This document shows positions 5,907 to 7,160 of a stretch of 7,160 nucleotides of DNA, piece by piece; within the stretch, counting starts at the first letter, position 1; every line of letters begins with the position of its first letter. The stretch comes from Anaerolineales bacterium. Its GTDB lineage: Bacteria > Chloroflexota > Anaerolineae > 4572-78 > NAK82. The stretch covers positions 1 through 7,160 of the forward strand of contig JAHELX010000320.1 in assembly GCA_024643945.1 (NCBI GenBank), written 5' to 3'. The translations under genes and the position numbers were made by a program. The notes below the pieces were generated by a model. The model ran no database searches, had not been told where the DNA came from, and was given only the letters and a program-made list of their open reading frames with translations.

Positions 5907-5937
5907 CGGAATGGAAGCTGGAGCACGGGGACCAATT

Positions 5938-6792
5938 CTACCATTCGGGCGTCTCGTATACGACGACTCCCATCGCGGATGCCCCGATGTGACTCGCCAG
6001 TACTGGCCCATATTGGATAATCGGGAATTCTATGCGGGGGAAGAGCTGCTCTAACCGTTCCAGGAGCATCTTGGTTTCCTCGGTAGAGGTCGCGTGGCGC
6101 TGGACAATCGCAGCTTGTTCCAGTTCTGAAAACTCGGCCACAAATTCAAAGAGCTTTTCGACGGCTTTTTCGTGAGTGCGAACTTTCTCCAGAGGGATAA
6201 TCTCGCCGTCTTCTACAAATAACAGGGGCTTAATATTCAACATCGTGCCCAGGATAGCTTGCGCTCTACCGATACGGCGGCCTCGCTCCAGGTAATCCAT
6301 CTCATCTACGTAAAATACGATGTAGATGTGGGGGATCATGCCCCGCACTAACCGCACAATCTCGTCCAGGTTGGCACCCTCTTGGGCAGCCCGCGCTGCG
6401 GCCCTGACCAGAATTCCCAATCCCAATGAGGTGGTCAGCGAGTCGACGACAATGATTTTACAACGTCCCAACAAGCTCTCAGCGCCACGCTGCGCGTGAT
6501 TCAGAGTCTGACTGAGCCGGCCGGAGATGTGAATGGATAAGATTTGGTCAGTGCGGGTGTGAAGGTTGGCATACACGCGTTCGAAAGTCTGCACGGAAGG
6601 AGGCGACGTGCGCGGAATCGGGCCACCCTGCTCCAGGCGCTGGAAAAACGCCTCAGGCGTGATGTCGATCCCATCTCGCAGCGTCTCGTCTCCGATGTGT
6701 ACGTTCAACGGGACAACGGTGATATCCAATTCCTGGGCCGCACCAGGCTCCAGGAAGGCTGTGCTGTCGGTAACGATGGCAACTTTTCCCAT
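5938..6792 (-). CDS. DegV family fatty-acid-binding protein (FakB type), first copy, 284 aa
   Basis: This is the first of two tandem FakB-type proteins directly after fakA; its likely role is to carry a bound fatty acid for phosphorylation by FakA. Landmarks are AIVTDSTAFLEPG (5-17), ELDITVVP (21-28), GIDITPEAFF (41-50), RTSPPS (61-66, the family TSxPS loop), SIHISGRLSQTLNHA (86-100), DEMDYLERGRRIG (163-175), LNIKPLL (185-191) and ASHIGASAMG (266-275) with the conserved His268. The SGT ligand motif reads S-Q-T (94-96), an unusual glycine-to-glutamine change. ATG 6792 opens the conserved first strand, lies 17 nt after the fakA stop, and has a GGAAGAAG purine-rich site upstream. The frame remains open to 6963, but that extension overlaps fakA and has no family similarity, so it is rejected. 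Cotranscription with fakA is very likely. Confidence 0.94.
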   Translation of the reverse strand: MGKVAIVTDSTAFLEPGAAQELDITVVPLNVHIGDETLRDGIDITPEAFFQRLEQGGPIPRTSPPSVQTFERVYANLHTRTDQILSIHISGRLSQTLNHAQRGAESLLGRCKIIVVDSLTTSLGLGILVRAAARAAQEGANLDEIVRLVRGMIPHIYIVFYVDEMDYLERGRRIGRAQAILGTMLNIKPLLFVEDGEIIPLEKVRTHEKAVEKLFEFVAEFSELEQAAIVQRHATSTEETKMLLERLEQLFPRIEFPIIQYGPVLASHIGASAMGVVVYETPEW

Positions 6793-6809
6793 AATTTCTT
6801 CTTCCAGGA

Positions 6810-7160
6810 TTATTCTAGCGAAAGGATGTAGCGATAATGCACCTGACCCCCTTCGTGCACCTCTGTTTCGAGGTTGGGATATGCTTCGACAATTTGATCG
6901 GCAAGGGCGCTGGCTTCCTCTTGGGTGGCGTCCTGTCCAAAATAGATGGTGAGGATCTCGCAATCCCCAGCCCGGGCCTGGTCCAGCACCTGCATCACCA
7001 CGGCTGTGTAGTCTTGCCCGGAGGCGACCAGTTGGTCATTGAGCAGGCCAATGATATCTCCCTCAGTGACTTCAACGCCGTAGACCTGTGTAGACCGGAC
7101 GGCGCGCGTCACCTCGACGGTTTGAATCTCGCCAGCGGCGCGCTCCATACGTTCCGCATT
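6810..7160 (-). CDS. fakA: fatty acid kinase FakA, C-terminal part (5' end outside the window)
   Basis: Only the last 116 residues are visible; the frame is open through the right edge (preceding residues NAER), so the start lies outside the window. The visible part matches the C-terminal domain of FakA/YloV-type DAK-related kinases: TRAVRSTQVYGVEVTEGDIIGLL, VASGQDYTAVVMQVLDQA, then CEILTIYFGQDATQEEA and YPNLETEVHEGGQVHYRYIL near the end. Full-length members are about 550 residues, with an ATP-binding DhaL-like domain at the N-terminus that is not seen here. FakA phosphorylates the fatty acid held by FakB, feeding PlsX/PlsY phospholipid synthesis in Gram-positive-type bacteria. The C-terminal domain is thought to contact FakB, which fits the two degV genes directly downstream (17 nt to the first). 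The kinase active site cannot be checked here. Methionine 7148 is internal and not a start. Confidence 0.9.
   Translation of the reverse strand, partial: NAERMERAAGEIQTVEVTRAVRSTQVYGVEVTEGDIIGLLNDQLVASGQDYTAVVMQVLDQARAGDCEILTIYFGQDATQEEASALADQIVEAYPNLETEVHEGGQVHYRYILSLE

Noticed and set aside
5907..6011. N-terminal extension of the second degV reading frame up to 6011
   Set aside because: It overlaps the end of the first degV gene and lies before the conserved first strand of the family; ATG 5906 fits the family length.
6793..6963. N-terminal extension of the first degV reading frame up to 6963
   Set aside because: It overlaps the fakA coding region, is arginine- and serine-rich without family similarity, and the DegV fold begins exactly at ATG 6792.
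1..7160. Defence system, prophage, integron or CRISPR array
   Set aside because: All recognised genes are housekeeping, there are no regular spacer repeats, and there is no integrase, transposase or phage gene. The only unknown gene is the single one at 38-283, with no partner visible.

Overview
The window looks like ordinary chromosome from a moderately GC-rich bacterium, most likely a member of the Chloroflexota (Anaerolineae or a near relative). This is inferred from gene content: an 827-residue RecG with a long extra N-terminal region, a DivIVA-like coiled-coil gene between coaD and a cysteine-rich DUF177 gene (an arrangement shared with Actinobacteria), two tandem DegV genes after fakA, and several kinds of intergenic palindrome. 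No rRNA, tRNA, CRISPR array, transposase or phage gene was found.

Layout. Seven of the eight genes lie on the minus strand and are read from the right edge leftwards. First is the C-terminal part of a FakA fatty-acid kinase (6810 to the right edge), then two DegV/FakB-type fatty-acid-binding proteins (5938-6792 and 5049-5906). These three are tightly spaced, with gaps of 17 and 31 nt, and look like one operon. A 223-nt gap holds an 81-bp GC-rich imperfect palindrome and a good sigma-70-type promoter facing recG. Then come recG (2342-4825), a 140-nt gap with a 15-bp inverted repeat, coaD (1674-2201), a coiled-coil DivIVA-like protein (1137-1643), a 111-nt gap with two 17-bp palindromes, and a DUF177/YceD-type protein (453-1025). 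A hairpin terminator at 339-372 separates this array from a small convergent plus-strand gene of unknown function (38-283).

How the genes fit together. FakA and FakB proteins activate free fatty acids to acyl phosphates for phospholipid synthesis. CoaD makes dephospho-CoA on the way to coenzyme A. RecG is a branched-DNA helicase for stalled forks and recombination. DUF177 proteins are linked to ribosome (23S rRNA) accumulation, and the coiled-coil protein may act in envelope or division organisation. This is a housekeeping block joining lipid and CoA supply with replication repair and ribosome or division functions. Conserved partners often seen in such blocks are missing here: rsmD between recG and coaD, and rpmF after DUF177.

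I see no clearly new multi-gene system. The most notable material is non-coding: three different palindromic elements, one in each long gap of the minus-strand array, plus two FakB paralogues whose ligand-site motifs deviate from the consensus at different positions. No stretch longer than 300 bases lacks a gene.
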